64,000 nucleotides of DNA from Bradyrhizobium erythrophlei (GCF_900129425.1 NZ_LT670817.1:4960001-5024000); one strand, 5' to 3'; positions 25,937-34,112 are shown, counted from the first letter of the stretch. The notes: generated by a model from the sequence alone, not told the origin. A program made the numbers and translations.

Positions 25937-28339
25937 CTAGTTGCGTGAAACTTCTTCGATAGCAGCTCGGATACTCTGTTTTAGTGGTGTTCCTTCGGGT
26001 TCAAGGTCCAGCGCGATCTTGAGTTGCTCTTTGGCCTTTTCCGTCTCACCAGCCGCCATGTAGCTCATACCGAGATGGTAGTGAACGGCGGCAAGGGTGG
26101 GTAGCTTTATTGCCACATTTTCTAGGACCGAAGCGGCGGCCTTGTAATCCCCCCGCTTGTATTGCGCCCAGCCGAACGTGTCCTGGAACTGCGGAACATT
26201 TGTATTCTTCAGTTCGTTCGACAACACCAATGCCTGGTTCAGGCTGTCTTTGTCCGAGCGATTGTCCAGCAACAGGCTGACCAGATTGTTGATCGCGACC
26301 GGCGACTTTGGCAGGTCTTTTAAGATGCCTTCATACTGAGCGATCGCTGCATCGTTATTCCCCTTCTGGATCTGCAATCCCGCAAGCGCCAGTCGAAAAT
26401 TAGGATTGCCAGGCAGTTCGCGAAGCCCGGCCTGTATGATATCCACCGCCGCATCCAAATTCTTTTTCCGGTCATAAAACTCGTAAAGCGCGTTATAGCC
26501 GAGCGAATCCTTTGGCTGGGCCGCGACTGCGGCCTTGAAGCTCTGCAGGGCCTCCTCGTCCTTGTTCTGAGCCACCAACGCCTGTCCGGTGAGAACGAGA
26601 AGCTGCGCATTCCCCGGGAACTTTTGGTTCATTTCCTGCATCAGGGCCATCGTCTTGTCCGCCCTCCCCTGCTTTGTGTAGCCGGACACCAGAGCCACCA
26701 CCGGCCCTACCTGATCCGGGGCTGCCTTATGCGCGTCTTCCAGGGCGGAAATGCTCTCGTCGATTTTATTCTCCCCGGCGAGGGCGGCGGCGCGAATCTG
26801 GTCGGCAAGCCCGCGCTGTTCGCCTAGCCGTCCGATCGCATCCGCTAAAGCTAGTGCCCCCGCCCAGTTTTTGCGGGACAATCTGATTTGGGCTAGCGAG
26901 GACAGGATCTGCACATTACCAGGATTACGACCCGCAACCTCAACTAGCACGTCTTCCGCATGGGTGAGGTCACCCTTGCGCTGCAGGAACGCGACATATC
27001 GAAGGGCGACGCCGGGATCGAGATTCGAGTTTTTGAATGCATCTGCGTATTGACGTTCCGCGAGTTCCGGCTTCCCGCCGCGCTCATAAGCCACCGCCAG
27101 CAACATCAAAAGGTCGGCAGACTTCGGTTGATCGTTCAGAGCTTCGCGCAGGTCCGCGATAGCGCCGTCGATCTCACCCTTGTCGATCTTAATCGACGCG
27201 CGCAGTCGCAATGCTCCGACGTTGCGCCGATCTGCGGTCAGGATCTCAGAAATCAGGGACTCCGCGGCAGCACGATTTCCCTTGCCGATATATATTTCCG
27301 CAACGTCGAGCTGCGCCACCGCTTTCCTGGCGGGGGTCGTCGCGGACTTTGTAACGCTCTGCAGCAATTCCGTCGCGTCGTCGACCTTGCCTTGCCCGGC
27401 CTCGAGTTGCGCAAGCGCGATCTGATAATCGAAAACGTCGCCGCCCGCCTTGATGCGGGCATCTAGTTCGGCCCGCGCTGCTTCGGGACTTTTAACCGCG
27501 TTCAAGAAGCGGACCAGATCAAGGCCGGCTTTGCTATCCGCCGGATCCGCCGCGGTCCTCGCTCGAAACTCTTTCTCGGCCTCGTCGAAACGCCGCTGCG
27601 CTATCAGAACCTGAATCAGCTGGTTGCGATACGCGGGCTGCTTGGGATCCAGAGCGATGACTTTGCGGAGCAAAGATTCCGCCTTTTGCAGATCGCCTTT
27701 TCGTAGAAGAATCCGGATTTCTTCCACAGCGATCCTGGTTTCATCCTTCGGTTCGGGACGCAGAGCACCGAGCAGTTTCAATGCCCCGTCGGCATCACCT
27801 TCCGACGCTTTCCTTGCCGCGACATAGCCAACCGCGTCGACGTTGTTGGCATCGATTTCCATGGCGCGCTGCGCTTCTTTTAGCGCTCCGGCCGGATCGT
27901 TTGTTCTCGCCAGGATCGCCGCCTTTAAGGCATGAAGATTGGCGTTTGGCGTGTTACCCTCTCTGGCAACATCCAGGGTTTTCAAGGCCGCCTCCGCGGC
28001 ACCGCCGGCGAGCATGATGCGGACAAGTTTCAACCTCGAGTCAAGATCGGTTGGATCAAGCTCCACTACGCGCTGCAAATCCAAGAAGAGAGACTGCGCT
28101 TTGGTACGCTCATCAATCCCGGCGAGCGCCCGCCAGACTTCAATCCTGTCGGCCTTGTATTTGACGGCATTCTGCAACTCGAGCCGAGCATTGAGATCAT
28201 CGCCTTTGGCGATCAGCGCCATCCCGCGTTCGTAATAGTTCTGAGCGCGCTCTTCCGGTGAACCACAGCCCGCAAGACCGACAATCGATAGGATAGCAAT
28301 AGCCTGCAGGCATATCGCAACTGGTCGCAAGCCTATCAT
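25937..28339 (-). CDS. Large TPR-repeat lipoprotein (PrsT-like) of the exosortase cluster
   Basis: 800 residues. A lipobox (LSIVGLAGC) after the N-terminal hydrophobic stretch makes it a periplasmic or outer-membrane lipoprotein. The rest is tandem tetratricopeptide repeats (for example YYERGMALIAKGDDLNARLEL and VHYHLGMSYMAAGETEKAKEQL) covering most of the length, perhaps 18-20 copies by eye. Giant TPR proteins of this kind are a recognised part of XrtA/PEP-CTERM systems and EPS assembly, acting as scaffolds for polymerase and export parts. It lies next to the STAS glycosyltransferase on the same strand. Confidence 0.9.
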   Translation of the reverse strand: MIGLRPVAICLQAIAILSIVGLAGCGSPEERAQNYYERGMALIAKGDDLNARLELQNAVKYKADRIEVWRALAGIDERTKAQSLFLDLQRVVELDPTDLDSRLKLVRIMLAGGAAEAALKTLDVAREGNTPNANLHALKAAILARTNDPAGALKEAQRAMEIDANNVDAVGYVAARKASEGDADGALKLLGALRPEPKDETRIAVEEIRILLRKGDLQKAESLLRKVIALDPKQPAYRNQLIQVLIAQRRFDEAEKEFRARTAADPADSKAGLDLVRFLNAVKSPEAARAELDARIKAGGDVFDYQIALAQLEAGQGKVDDATELLQSVTKSATTPARKAVAQLDVAEIYIGKGNRAAAESLISEILTADRRNVGALRLRASIKIDKGEIDGAIADLREALNDQPKSADLLMLLAVAYERGGKPELAERQYADAFKNSNLDPGVALRYVAFLQRKGDLTHAEDVLVEVAGRNPGNVQILSSLAQIRLSRKNWAGALALADAIGRLGEQRGLADQIRAAALAGENKIDESISALEDAHKAAPDQVGPVVALVSGYTKQGRADKTMALMQEMNQKFPGNAQLLVLTGQALVAQNKDEEALQSFKAAVAAQPKDSLGYNALYEFYDRKKNLDAAVDIIQAGLRELPGNPNFRLALAGLQIQKGNNDAAIAQYEGILKDLPKSPVAINNLVSLLLDNRSDKDSLNQALVLSNELKNTNVPQFQDTFGWAQYKRGDYKAAASVLENVAIKLPTLAAVHYHLGMSYMAAGETEKAKEQLKIALDLEPEGTPLKQSIRAAIEEVSRN

Positions 28340-28369
28340 ATCAATCTCTCTCGATGATACTGGGGTGGT

Positions 28370-29620
28370 TTAGGCGGTTTGCCCCGAGGTGCTACGCTGT
28401 TCGGCCGAGGACTTCCATACCAACTTCTCCTCGGAAAGAAGATACTCAAAGCCGTTTAGTCGAAAGGCGCGGATGATTGAGGGCGATACCCCAATAAAGC
28501 GGAGCGCCCGGCCTTTCTTGCGCAACTGTTTGCGAACCATCAGCAGCAATCCAAAAAAGCGCGGGTCAAGCAGACGGGTCCTAGAAACGTCCACATCGAT
28601 AGCCTTTTCTTTGCCTAACGCTTGCCGGAAGACTTTGATGGCCTCATCGGCATGAACCGCGATTGCGAGGCCAGAGAGACGCACAATAACCGCATGCTCT
28701 TCTTCGCGCAATTCGATCCCAAGGCCCCGGCCTCTTCGCGCGCTGCGGAATCGGATCCATAGAGAGTCTACAGCCAAGGGCAGCGCACCGGTTAAAAGGA
28801 GCCGCAATAAGCTTTTGCCATCAGTCCAATAGCGCCGCCAAAGATAAGGCTCCTCCTTGATGCGCCATAGCCATTCAAGACCAGCGCTCCTAACGAAAGC
28901 CGGAGCCCTATTGATTGTCCCGGCTTCAAAATTAATCGTTGCGCCGAACTGGGCTCGGACCGGGATTCGAAGGCTGTCGTGGTTTTGCAACAACCAAGCC
29001 TGAGCCTTCTTGGCGCTCAAAAAAACCGCCAAAATGTCTGCGCCGCTCGCGTTGATAGTATCAATAATTTGTTCGTTACTCATCTCATCGACAGTACCAG
29101 AGCCAGGATTGAGGGTTCCTACACATTTTAGCCCGCTCGATTGAGCGTTTAGATTGTTGCCAACAAGCGCCGCGAGTTCGTCAGCGCCACCGAACAAGAA
29201 CACACTAAGTCGTCGATCAAACCGATCAGCTAATTTAAGTGCACCAAACACATCCGAACCTGAAACGCGATCCTTTATCGGAACACCCAGCAGTTTCGCA
29301 ATCCAGACAATAGGCATTCCGTCGACAGGACAGAGATCACTCAGCAGCAGGCATTCTCGAAACTGCCTCTCAAGCTGGCTAGTTATAAGATAATTGACGT
29401 TCGGTGTGGAAATCAGAAACGGTTTCCTGTATTTGACCGCTGCCTCCAATTTCCTCAGCAAGGACGACAGTCCCATAACATCGATCGGGATGCCGAGGAT
29501 CCCAAAGACCTGCCGCGACAATTCATCCCTGTCGGAAGCCTCTATCCTTGCAATTGCATTAATTTGACAACCGGCGTCCGGCGTCAAAATGCTTTGAAAC
29601 CCACCCCTGGTCGAAGGCAT
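28370..29620 (-). CDS. GT26 (WecG/TagA/CpsF) glycosyltransferase fused to a STAS-like domain
   Basis: 416 residues. Residues roughly 40-250 are a GT26 domain: FLISTPNVNYLI, CPVDGMPIVWIAKLLG, VFLFGGAD, ADILAVFLSAKKAQAWL, and the PVRAQFGATINFEAGTINRAP block. After a linker with hydrophobic stretch (LLLTGALPLAVDSLWI) the C-terminal ~110 residues (ELREEEHAVIVRLSGLA onward) look like a STAS domain of anti-sigma-antagonist type. The position that carries the phosphorylatable Ser in classic STAS (D-S/T-x-G) reads LLDPRFFGLLL, so phosphorylation there is unlikely. GT26 enzymes add the second sugar of a repeat unit. The gene is 31 bases upstream of the TPR gene on the same strand. Confidence 0.85.
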   Translation of the reverse strand: MPSTRGGFQSILTPDAGCQINAIARIEASDRDELSRQVFGILGIPIDVMGLSSLLRKLEAAVKYRKPFLISTPNVNYLITSQLERQFRECLLLSDLCPVDGMPIVWIAKLLGVPIKDRVSGSDVFGALKLADRFDRRLSVFLFGGADELAALVGNNLNAQSSGLKCVGTLNPGSGTVDEMSNEQIIDTINASGADILAVFLSAKKAQAWLLQNHDSLRIPVRAQFGATINFEAGTINRAPAFVRSAGLEWLWRIKEEPYLWRRYWTDGKSLLRLLLTGALPLAVDSLWIRFRSARRGRGLGIELREEEHAVIVRLSGLAIAVHADEAIKVFRQALGKEKAIDVDVSRTRLLDPRFFGLLLMVRKQLRKKGRALRFIGVSPSIIRAFRLNGFEYLLSEEKLVWKSSAEQRSTSGQTA

Positions 29621-29876
29621 ATTGCTACAATCATCTTAAGGTTAAAATTTGGTTTCGATTTTCTGCTTTTGGGCTTCTACATCATATTTTATTAGCGAAC
29701 ACCAAATTTTTTTTAACTTGATTAATACCAATCACCAGTTGACGGTGGTCAAACGCATATTGGACCGGTTTTGCCGTTCACCTTCTAGAGTATTTTCCAC
29801 TTTCTGTGAATCGAGAGGATTCCGCGAGAGCCGCGAATAAGATTCTAAGGCCTTCTCACAGGCCGAGGAGGCTCAG
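29621..29876. promoter_or_regulatory. AT-rich region upstream of the GT26-STAS gene
   Basis: About 255 bases, rich in A and T (runs near 29700-29745), without a gene. It should contain the promoter of the minus-strand GT26-TPR transcript. Confidence 0.35.
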
Positions 29877-29921
29877 ATGGGCTATCGTCGGAAGTTGAAG
29901 CCAGCATTGATGGCTGCGTGA
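29877..29921 (+). pseudogene. Orphan 3' tail of a PEP-CTERM-like gene (or 14-residue micro-ORF)
   Basis: The frame reads MGYRRKLKPALMAA then stop, with GAGGAGG five bases upstream of the ATG. The peptide looks like the positively charged end that follows the membrane helix of PEP-CTERM sorting signals, but no helix or PEP motif precedes it. The same C-terminus (YRRKSKPALMAA and stop) occurs at 39172-39210 with the same terminator after it. Either a truncated gene end or a tiny translated peptide; the ribosome site keeps the second option open. Confidence 0.5.
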
Positions 29922-29973
29922 TCCACGATCATCAGGTTTGAATTGAGAGCCGCCTTCGGGCGGCTTTTTCTTT
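29883..29973 (+). repeat. Dispersed repeat of PEP-CTERM-like tail plus terminator, copy 1
   Basis: About 90 bases closely matching 39172-39265: the YRRK...LMAA codons, TGATCCACGATCATCAGGTTTG, and a GC hairpin. The match begins abruptly at the TATCGTCGG codons in both copies. Confidence 0.8.
29947..29973 (+). terminator. Rho-independent terminator
   Basis: Perfect stem GCCGCC-TTCG-GGCGGC (29949-29964) followed by TTTTTCTTT. It lies 25 bases after the stop of the 14-residue frame. The UUCG loop makes it strong. Confidence 0.85.
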
Positions 29974-30154
29974 GTGCGGCGACTTCCGGGTTTGGCACAT
30001 CGCGTCATTTCGTTGCGACGCGGAATTTGGTTGCTACCGGGGGCATAGCGGACATTGGCCAAGCCCACACCAATCGAGTTCGATTGAATACGCGCCCTTA
30101 AGGGAAATGCGGAAATGCTGCGCTTCGGGTTGGTTCTGCCGCTGGTCCAGGAAT

Positions 30155-30457
30155 TCACATCTCGACGTCAGGTCTAGCAAGGGCGCGCGCGCGCCATTTC
30201 ATTTGTGGCTGGCTTTGCCTAACACAAAAACGACCGGCCCCGACCGGCACGCGTAGAACTGAGGTGGGTTTGTTGCTGCAGCACTGCTGAAAGCTGTCAG
30301 GGTATCCAAGTTGATAGATGTACAAGCGTGTGTAGAAAGGCTCTACAGAGACGACGAAGTCCAGGTGTTGAAGTCCGCGCGGTATCTTGCCACTCAGGTC
30401 GATCAGCCGATCACCGGGTTGGCATGCAAGCGCTGCGACAATTAATAGTTTCTCCAT
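30155..30457 (-). CDS. Hypothetical protein with short hydrophobic N-terminus
   Basis: 100 residues from the ATG at 30457, which has GGGAGGTG just upstream; the open frame to 30535 lacks one. The N-terminus (MEKLLIVAALACQ) is short and hydrophobic, possibly a signal. The middle is LQHLDFVVSVEPFYTRLYIY and the C-terminus is Arg-rich. No family recognised. Confidence 0.4.
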   Translation of the reverse strand: MEKLLIVAALACQPGDRLIDLSGKIPRGLQHLDFVVSVEPFYTRLYIYQLGYPDSFQQCCSNKPTSVLRVPVGAGRFCVRQSQPQMKWRARALARPDVEM

Positions 30458-30581
30458 CGACACCTCCCGACTTCGTCCCACTGAGCTGCGCTGCACAACA
30501 TCTTTTGCTTGTCGAAAAATCGATTTAGCGCACAATTTGCCAAGTACGAATCACTTTAGTGAATATTCTGGGGAGATTTCG

Positions 30582-30713
30582 GTGACGACCATCGAAGCTG
30601 TGATACTCGGAATGATGCTTTCCTGGACGCCATGCGTTTTGTTGATGACATGCTTATTGTGGTGCGCACCGTTTGAACCCGACAAATTGAGCAGCAGCAC
30701 ACAGCAGCGGTGA
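30582..30713 (+). CDS. Tiny single-helix membrane protein
   Basis: 43 residues beginning at a GTG with GGGGAG about seven bases upstream. Residues 5-30 (EAVILGMMLSWTPCVLLMTC) form a membrane helix with a Trp-Thr-Pro kink, followed by a polar tail ending Ser/Gln-rich. It resembles the short membrane proteins common in rhizobial genomes. Too short for usual gene callers. Confidence 0.5.
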   Translation: MTTIEAVILGMMLSWTPCVLLMTCLLWCAPFEPDKLSSSTQQR

Positions 30714-31068
30714 ACCAAGGCCATCCAATTATGGCTACCTAATCGCTGCAAAATAAATGCCGTGCACGGCTCCTATATTTCCCCGCGCGTACTATGTCAG
30801 TGTAGACATCGTCAGGCACCTTAAATCGAAAAGCTGGTCGTACAGGCAAGCTTCTCTATTTGCTTACGCGAAGCTGCGCAAACATAATCACCGCCCGACG
30901 GCGGTGCCGGCTTTGACTTCTGACGATCGGCTAAGAGGCGAAAGGTCGCAACCGGCATCTTTCATGTCAGCATGTGCAGCGCCAGGGCAGTGGCCGCTGT
31001 ATGGCCGCGGGGCAGAGAAGCTTTAACTAATTTGTGGGAATAATCTTAATATAGAAGGGAGTTTTTCG

Positions 31069-31236
31069 ATGTCGAAGGTTAGCGAAAAGCTTGATAATGC
31101 AGTCGGCGACCATCAGGCCGCCACAGTCATCGCTGTGTTTCCAACGGTTGATGGTAACTTTAAATACATTGTTGACCCGGAAGGATACGACGCGCTCCAG
31201 TTTCGCCGAGGAAGCACTTGTCGCCCATCCCGCTAA
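31069..31236 (+). CDS. Small acidic hypothetical protein
   Basis: 55 residues (SKVSEKLDNAVGDHQAATV, then FPTVDGNFKYIVDPEGYDAL) preceded by AAGGGAG at a good distance from the ATG. The composition and ribosome site suggest a real gene; the region upstream (30714-31068) has no other convincing frame. No family recognised. Confidence 0.5.
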   Translation: MSKVSEKLDNAVGDHQAATVIAVFPTVDGNFKYIVDPEGYDALQFRRGSTCRPSR

Positions 31237-31357
31237 TCTGATGTGATGCGGACGCTGCCCGCCGCTCAGTGCGGCTGAGTGGGCGCCCTCGAAAGTCGGC
31301 AACGGCTCTCCTGCACGTGAAAAAAGAGCCGCCAACCAATTGGTCGAGAGTCGAACC

Positions 31358-31729
31358 ATGTCCGCGCGATCGCTTTTGATCGTGTCCATTGTTATTTTCT
31401 TAAGTTCAAATGCGTACGGCGGAGACGGAACCGGGAACACCTACAAGTTGGGGTGTCGCTTACTTGCCGCTGATAGCCCAGTACCGGCCGACAAAATTGA
31501 AGCAGTTAAAGTGGGCGAATGCTCCGGTGCCGTCGATGCTATCTTTATGTTGAGGCGCGCATTAGATCCGAGCATTCGCTTTTGTCCGCCGCCAAGGGTG
31601 GCTCCTGGGCAGAAGGTGAGAATCGTCGCGAAATACTTGGACGATCACCCGGAGCAGATGAACGACGATTTTACATTGTTGGTCGTAAGAGCCTTCGATC
31701 AAGTATGGCCTTGTCCAAATACCAATTAG
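31358..31729 (+). CDS. Rap1a/Tai-like secreted protein
   Basis: 123 residues from the ATG at 31358. A signal peptide (ARSLLIVSIVIFLSSNAYGG) precedes a domain with conserved spacing typical of the Rap1a/Tai family: an early Cys (KLGC), a second (GECSGAVDAIFML), CPPP, then VRIVAKYLDDHPEQM and a WPCP end. Family members neutralise type VI peptidoglycan amidase effectors, but stand-alone homologues are common in rhizobia and no effector gene is nearby, so immunity here is only a possibility. Confidence 0.75.
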   Translation: MSARSLLIVSIVIFLSSNAYGGDGTGNTYKLGCRLLAADSPVPADKIEAVKVGECSGAVDAIFMLRRALDPSIRFCPPPRVAPGQKVRIVAKYLDDHPEQMNDDFTLLVVRAFDQVWPCPNTN

Positions 31730-31982
31730 ACACGGCCCAGCCAACAGCTCCGGACAGCGTTGCCGTTGGTGCCACTGTCAGCAAGGTCGCCGTGACGCTA
31801 CCCGCCGTCACCGCCGCTGAACTCGCGACGATGTTTGAGGTCGCGCGCCGAGGGCACACCAGGTTGCGGTTGGACGACAACATTCCCTCAGCCTATCCGG
31901 TTGGGCCGAAAAGGAAAAATTAACCATAGCTGGGCTAGTTACCTGATCAATCCGCGCGGATCGTGACGAGCAAGGCTTGGCC

Positions 31983-32369
31983 ATGAGCAGACGATTAATA
32001 TTTGTGATCGCGGCGGGTTTGGCTCTTTCCGGCTGCTGCCTTGGAAGTGGGTGCTACATTCAATCTCCGAGCACTGCGCTGACAGGCTGGGGTGGGCTCG
32101 GTCCCTTTCCAGTACGTAATCTCGGTCCCTTTCCGGTTCGGAATAAACCCGCAAAAACTCGAAAGCAGAGCAAGGCGGTAGCATCTGACGACGACTCTTC
32201 TAAGGAGGCAGAATTGGCTACGCTAAAGCCATATTCGGAGGAATGGTGGTCTGTTCGCGATGCTCTTGACCGTGCCGCCGAAGTTAAACTGTCGAAAATG
32301 ATGATCATCTGCCGGGGTTGTATGTCGTCGAAGCCCGATGACCAGACCGGATCAATTACCCCCAAATAA
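31983..32369 (+). CDS. Small lipoprotein
   Basis: 128 residues from the ATG at 31983; a TTG at 31977 is also open. Signal II: RRLIFVIAAGLALSGCC with the lipobox LSGC. The mature part contains a tandem duplication LGPFPVRN/LGPFPVRN (24-base unit twice, 32097-32144), a charged linker, then EEWWSVRDALDRAAEVKLSK and a C-terminal MIICRGCM. The same ICRGC ending also closes the secreted protein at 48955, so this motif is shared by small secreted proteins here. Function unknown. Confidence 0.7.
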   Translation: MSRRLIFVIAAGLALSGCCLGSGCYIQSPSTALTGWGGLGPFPVRNLGPFPVRNKPAKTRKQSKAVASDDDSSKEAELATLKPYSEEWWSVRDALDRAAEVKLSKMMIICRGCMSSKPDDQTGSITPK

Positions 32370-32518
32370 GCGCTGGGTTTCCCTGAAGAAGCCGTCAGCC
32401 GTTGCTCTCAATATACCTCTATCCGCTCTCACGTCCCGGTCGAGTCGATCATTTCGTGCGAAAATTAGAGGTTTCACTTTTTGGCTTGGACACCTTCAGA
32501 TTGCGCACAGCCTTTCGC

Positions 32519-32713
32519 ATGTCAATTGAGCGAATCCGAGTAAACTTCCGGTATAGTCATGACGCGGGGACGACCCTTGGCACGTTGGCAACGGTCATCT
32601 TTTGGATGGTGCTGGTTTGGATGCCTGGCCTTGTGGTGTGGCCCATCTGTCACTGCGCCGGCGACGAAATCATTAGTCCGACTAAACGAGCTTCGTTGCA
32701 ATCCACGCGATGA
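32519..32713 (+). CDS. Possible small membrane protein
   Basis: 64 residues with one hydrophobic helix (LGTLATVIFWMVLVWMPGLVVW). Its 3' end overlaps the convergent minus-strand gene at 32682-32825 by 32 bases. No ribosome site is evident, so it is only a candidate. Confidence 0.3.
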   Translation: MSIERIRVNFRYSHDAGTTLGTLATVIFWMVLVWMPGLVVWPICHCAGDEIISPTKRASLQSTR

Positions 32714-32825
32714 GCCACAGCCAGCCAAAGGTCGCTACCGTTATCGCCGCCAAATAAACGACATACGCGAACCTAGACCCGCGAGACGGTCGATTTGGTC
32801 CGTCACTGGACTGAAATATAGCCAT
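32682..32825 (-). CDS. Tiny membrane protein (47 residues)
   Basis: The ATG at 32825 opens a 47-residue frame: a polar head (SSDGPNRPSRGSR) and one long hydrophobic helix (YVVYLAAITVATFGWLWLIA) ending in a basic residue near the C-terminus (IATKLV). The pattern is typical of small conserved rhizobial membrane proteins. No strong ribosome site was seen, so the start is based on composition. Confidence 0.5.
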   Translation of the reverse strand: MAIFQSSDGPNRPSRGSRFAYVVYLAAITVATFGWLWLIAWIATKLV

Positions 32826-33297
32826 GATTTGTTCAGAAGCGCTTCAACAAATATGTTTCCAACCGTTGTCGCCGAGTACCGTTTTGTGCCCACCGAAAAA
32901 CGATCGAGTGAACAAAGCCGCCGAGCGGAATATGATCGCCTGAAGGCTTTGGGCACGGTGGGCCCGGACTTGGGGAAATTGCCCGGCACGCAGTGAGTGA
33001 TAGCGAAAGTGGATGACGCCGCAACGAAACTTGCTCGTTAAGCTTGATGTCCGCGCTCCGGGTTAATTCTGGAACCCAGGCGGTCTGATTTGCTTCGTGT
33101 GGAGTAAGGGCCCCCTCCGCTTTCTGCACGACTTGCCTAAGGCGCAGCAACTGTAGCAGGCCAGGCTCTCGCTAGGTGCGGTTGTCGAGCTCGCCTGCAA
33201 TTGCAGATCATTTGTTCATGGCGGGGCACCTAGCAATGTCCTGTCTGATACTCCTAGCCTGGTGCCCGCGAGGGGAATGTGAATTGGCTCACTCGTC
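32826..33297. other. Intergenic region without recognisable gene
   Basis: About 470 bases between the tiny membrane gene and the dispersed repeat. Short open frames occur but none has domain character or a ribosome site. Confidence 0.4.
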
Positions 33298-33365
33298 CCA
33301 AACCAAAAGATCGCCCGAAGGCGGTCTCTGTAACGTGTTTGGATTTTGATCAGGCTGCTGATAGA
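33298..33365 (-). repeat. Dispersed repeat, copy B (with terminator-like hairpin)
   Basis: Gap-free match to 4861-4928. On the minus strand it carries GACCGCC-TTCG-GGCGATC followed by TTTT. An open minus frame (GSISSLIKIQTRYRDRLRAI) runs through it, and the corresponding frame of copy A (GAVSSLIKIKTQYRDRLRAI) differs by conservative or silent changes. Confidence 0.7.
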
Positions 33366-33419
33366 ACCATCGGGCCTTTGCACTCGGCGCGGAACGCTTC
33401 TAGGTCGCGATTTTTTTGC

Positions 33420-33808
33420 TCAAGCAAATAGTGGTGAACGCGTCTTCTTGTCCAGCCGACATTTACCCATGATCGATCTCGGCTTTTTGATCAATTCGGC
33501 AGTCTGCAGATCCGTGACGCCTTCGCGCTTGGCTACGGGCCCTATCATTTTTTTGCCAGAAGCTCGCGAAGTGCGGCCGCATCCAGCATCTGGTCTGCCA
33601 GTAACTTCTTTAGCGTGGCGTTCTCTTCCTCAAGCTGCTTCAGACGCTTGGCCTCGGGAACGTCCACGCTGCCATATTTGGCTTTCCAATTATACAGCGT
33701 CGCTTTTGTAACGCCGTGCTTGCGTGCGAGATCGACGGCCTTCGCACCCGCCTCATGCTCCCGCAGTACGCCAATGATCTGCTCTTCCGTAAACCTGGGT
33801 CGCTTCAT
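33420..33808 (-). pseudogene. IS3-family (IS407-like) transposase orfA with orfB stump
   Basis: orfA (33545-33808, 87 residues) is intact: an HTH start (RPRFTEEQIIGVLREHEAG), KHGVTKATLYNWKAKYG and a C-terminal leucine zipper (LKQLEEENATLKKLLADQML). It ends at a run of seven A (complement of 33548-33554), the usual -1 programmed frameshift signal, followed in the -1 frame by an orfB-like start (IGPVAKREGVTDLQ) that loses homology within ~12 codons and stops at 33420. The DDE domain is absent, so this is a dead remnant. Confidence 0.85.
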
Positions 33809-33941
33809 TCTGTCCGTCCTTCTTAAGCCGGACTCTACCCTGCGCAGAAATATGGGTAGCAGGTCAGGTCGAAAGGTCGTCGAGAGGGTCGCGCCTCTTA
33901 AGTGTGCTGTGTTTCATGCTACAAAGTTTTCAATCGAGAGT

Positions 33942-34112
33942 TTACGCGAGACGCAGAGCGCTTTCCCTGTTGCGGCGATGGACCATGAAGCCGACGCCGG
34001 CGAAGCCGAGTAACAGCATCGCCCACCTTGATGGCTCTGGCACGCTGCTAACGCCGGCAGGGGAAACCAGCCGGAGCCAACGCGCCGACATTCCTCGTGC
34101 TTCCAAGACCAT
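33942..34112 (-). pseudogene. PEP-CTERM sorting-signal remnant (exosortase substrate)
   Basis: The frame contains SSVPEPSRWAMLLLGFAGVG followed by FMVHRRNR: a textbook C-terminal exosortase signal, with Val-Pro-Glu-Pro, Trp-Ala, a short helix and an Arg cluster. The frame is open only from an ATG at 34112 (56 residues), with no signal peptide or body; the upstream minus frames (for example TVTIVDGYYRWSWKHEEC) look like the end of the passenger in another frame. So a PEP-CTERM gene has been broken here. It is the only full sorting signal found in the window, which otherwise encodes the exosortase. Confidence 0.75.

Noticed and set aside
31027..31440. Minus-strand frame of 137 codons overlapping the small acidic gene and the Rap1a start
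   Set aside because: No ribosome site or domain; the plus-strand genes have better signals.
31519..31923. Plus-strand frame overlapping the Rap1a gene and extending past it
   Set aside because: Its first part is the Rap1a gene in the wrong frame; the tail after 31729 has no recognisable domain.
32559..32996. Plus-strand 145-codon frame
   Set aside because: Arg/Ser-rich without domain; the minus-strand frame at 32682 in the same place has the clearer membrane-protein character.
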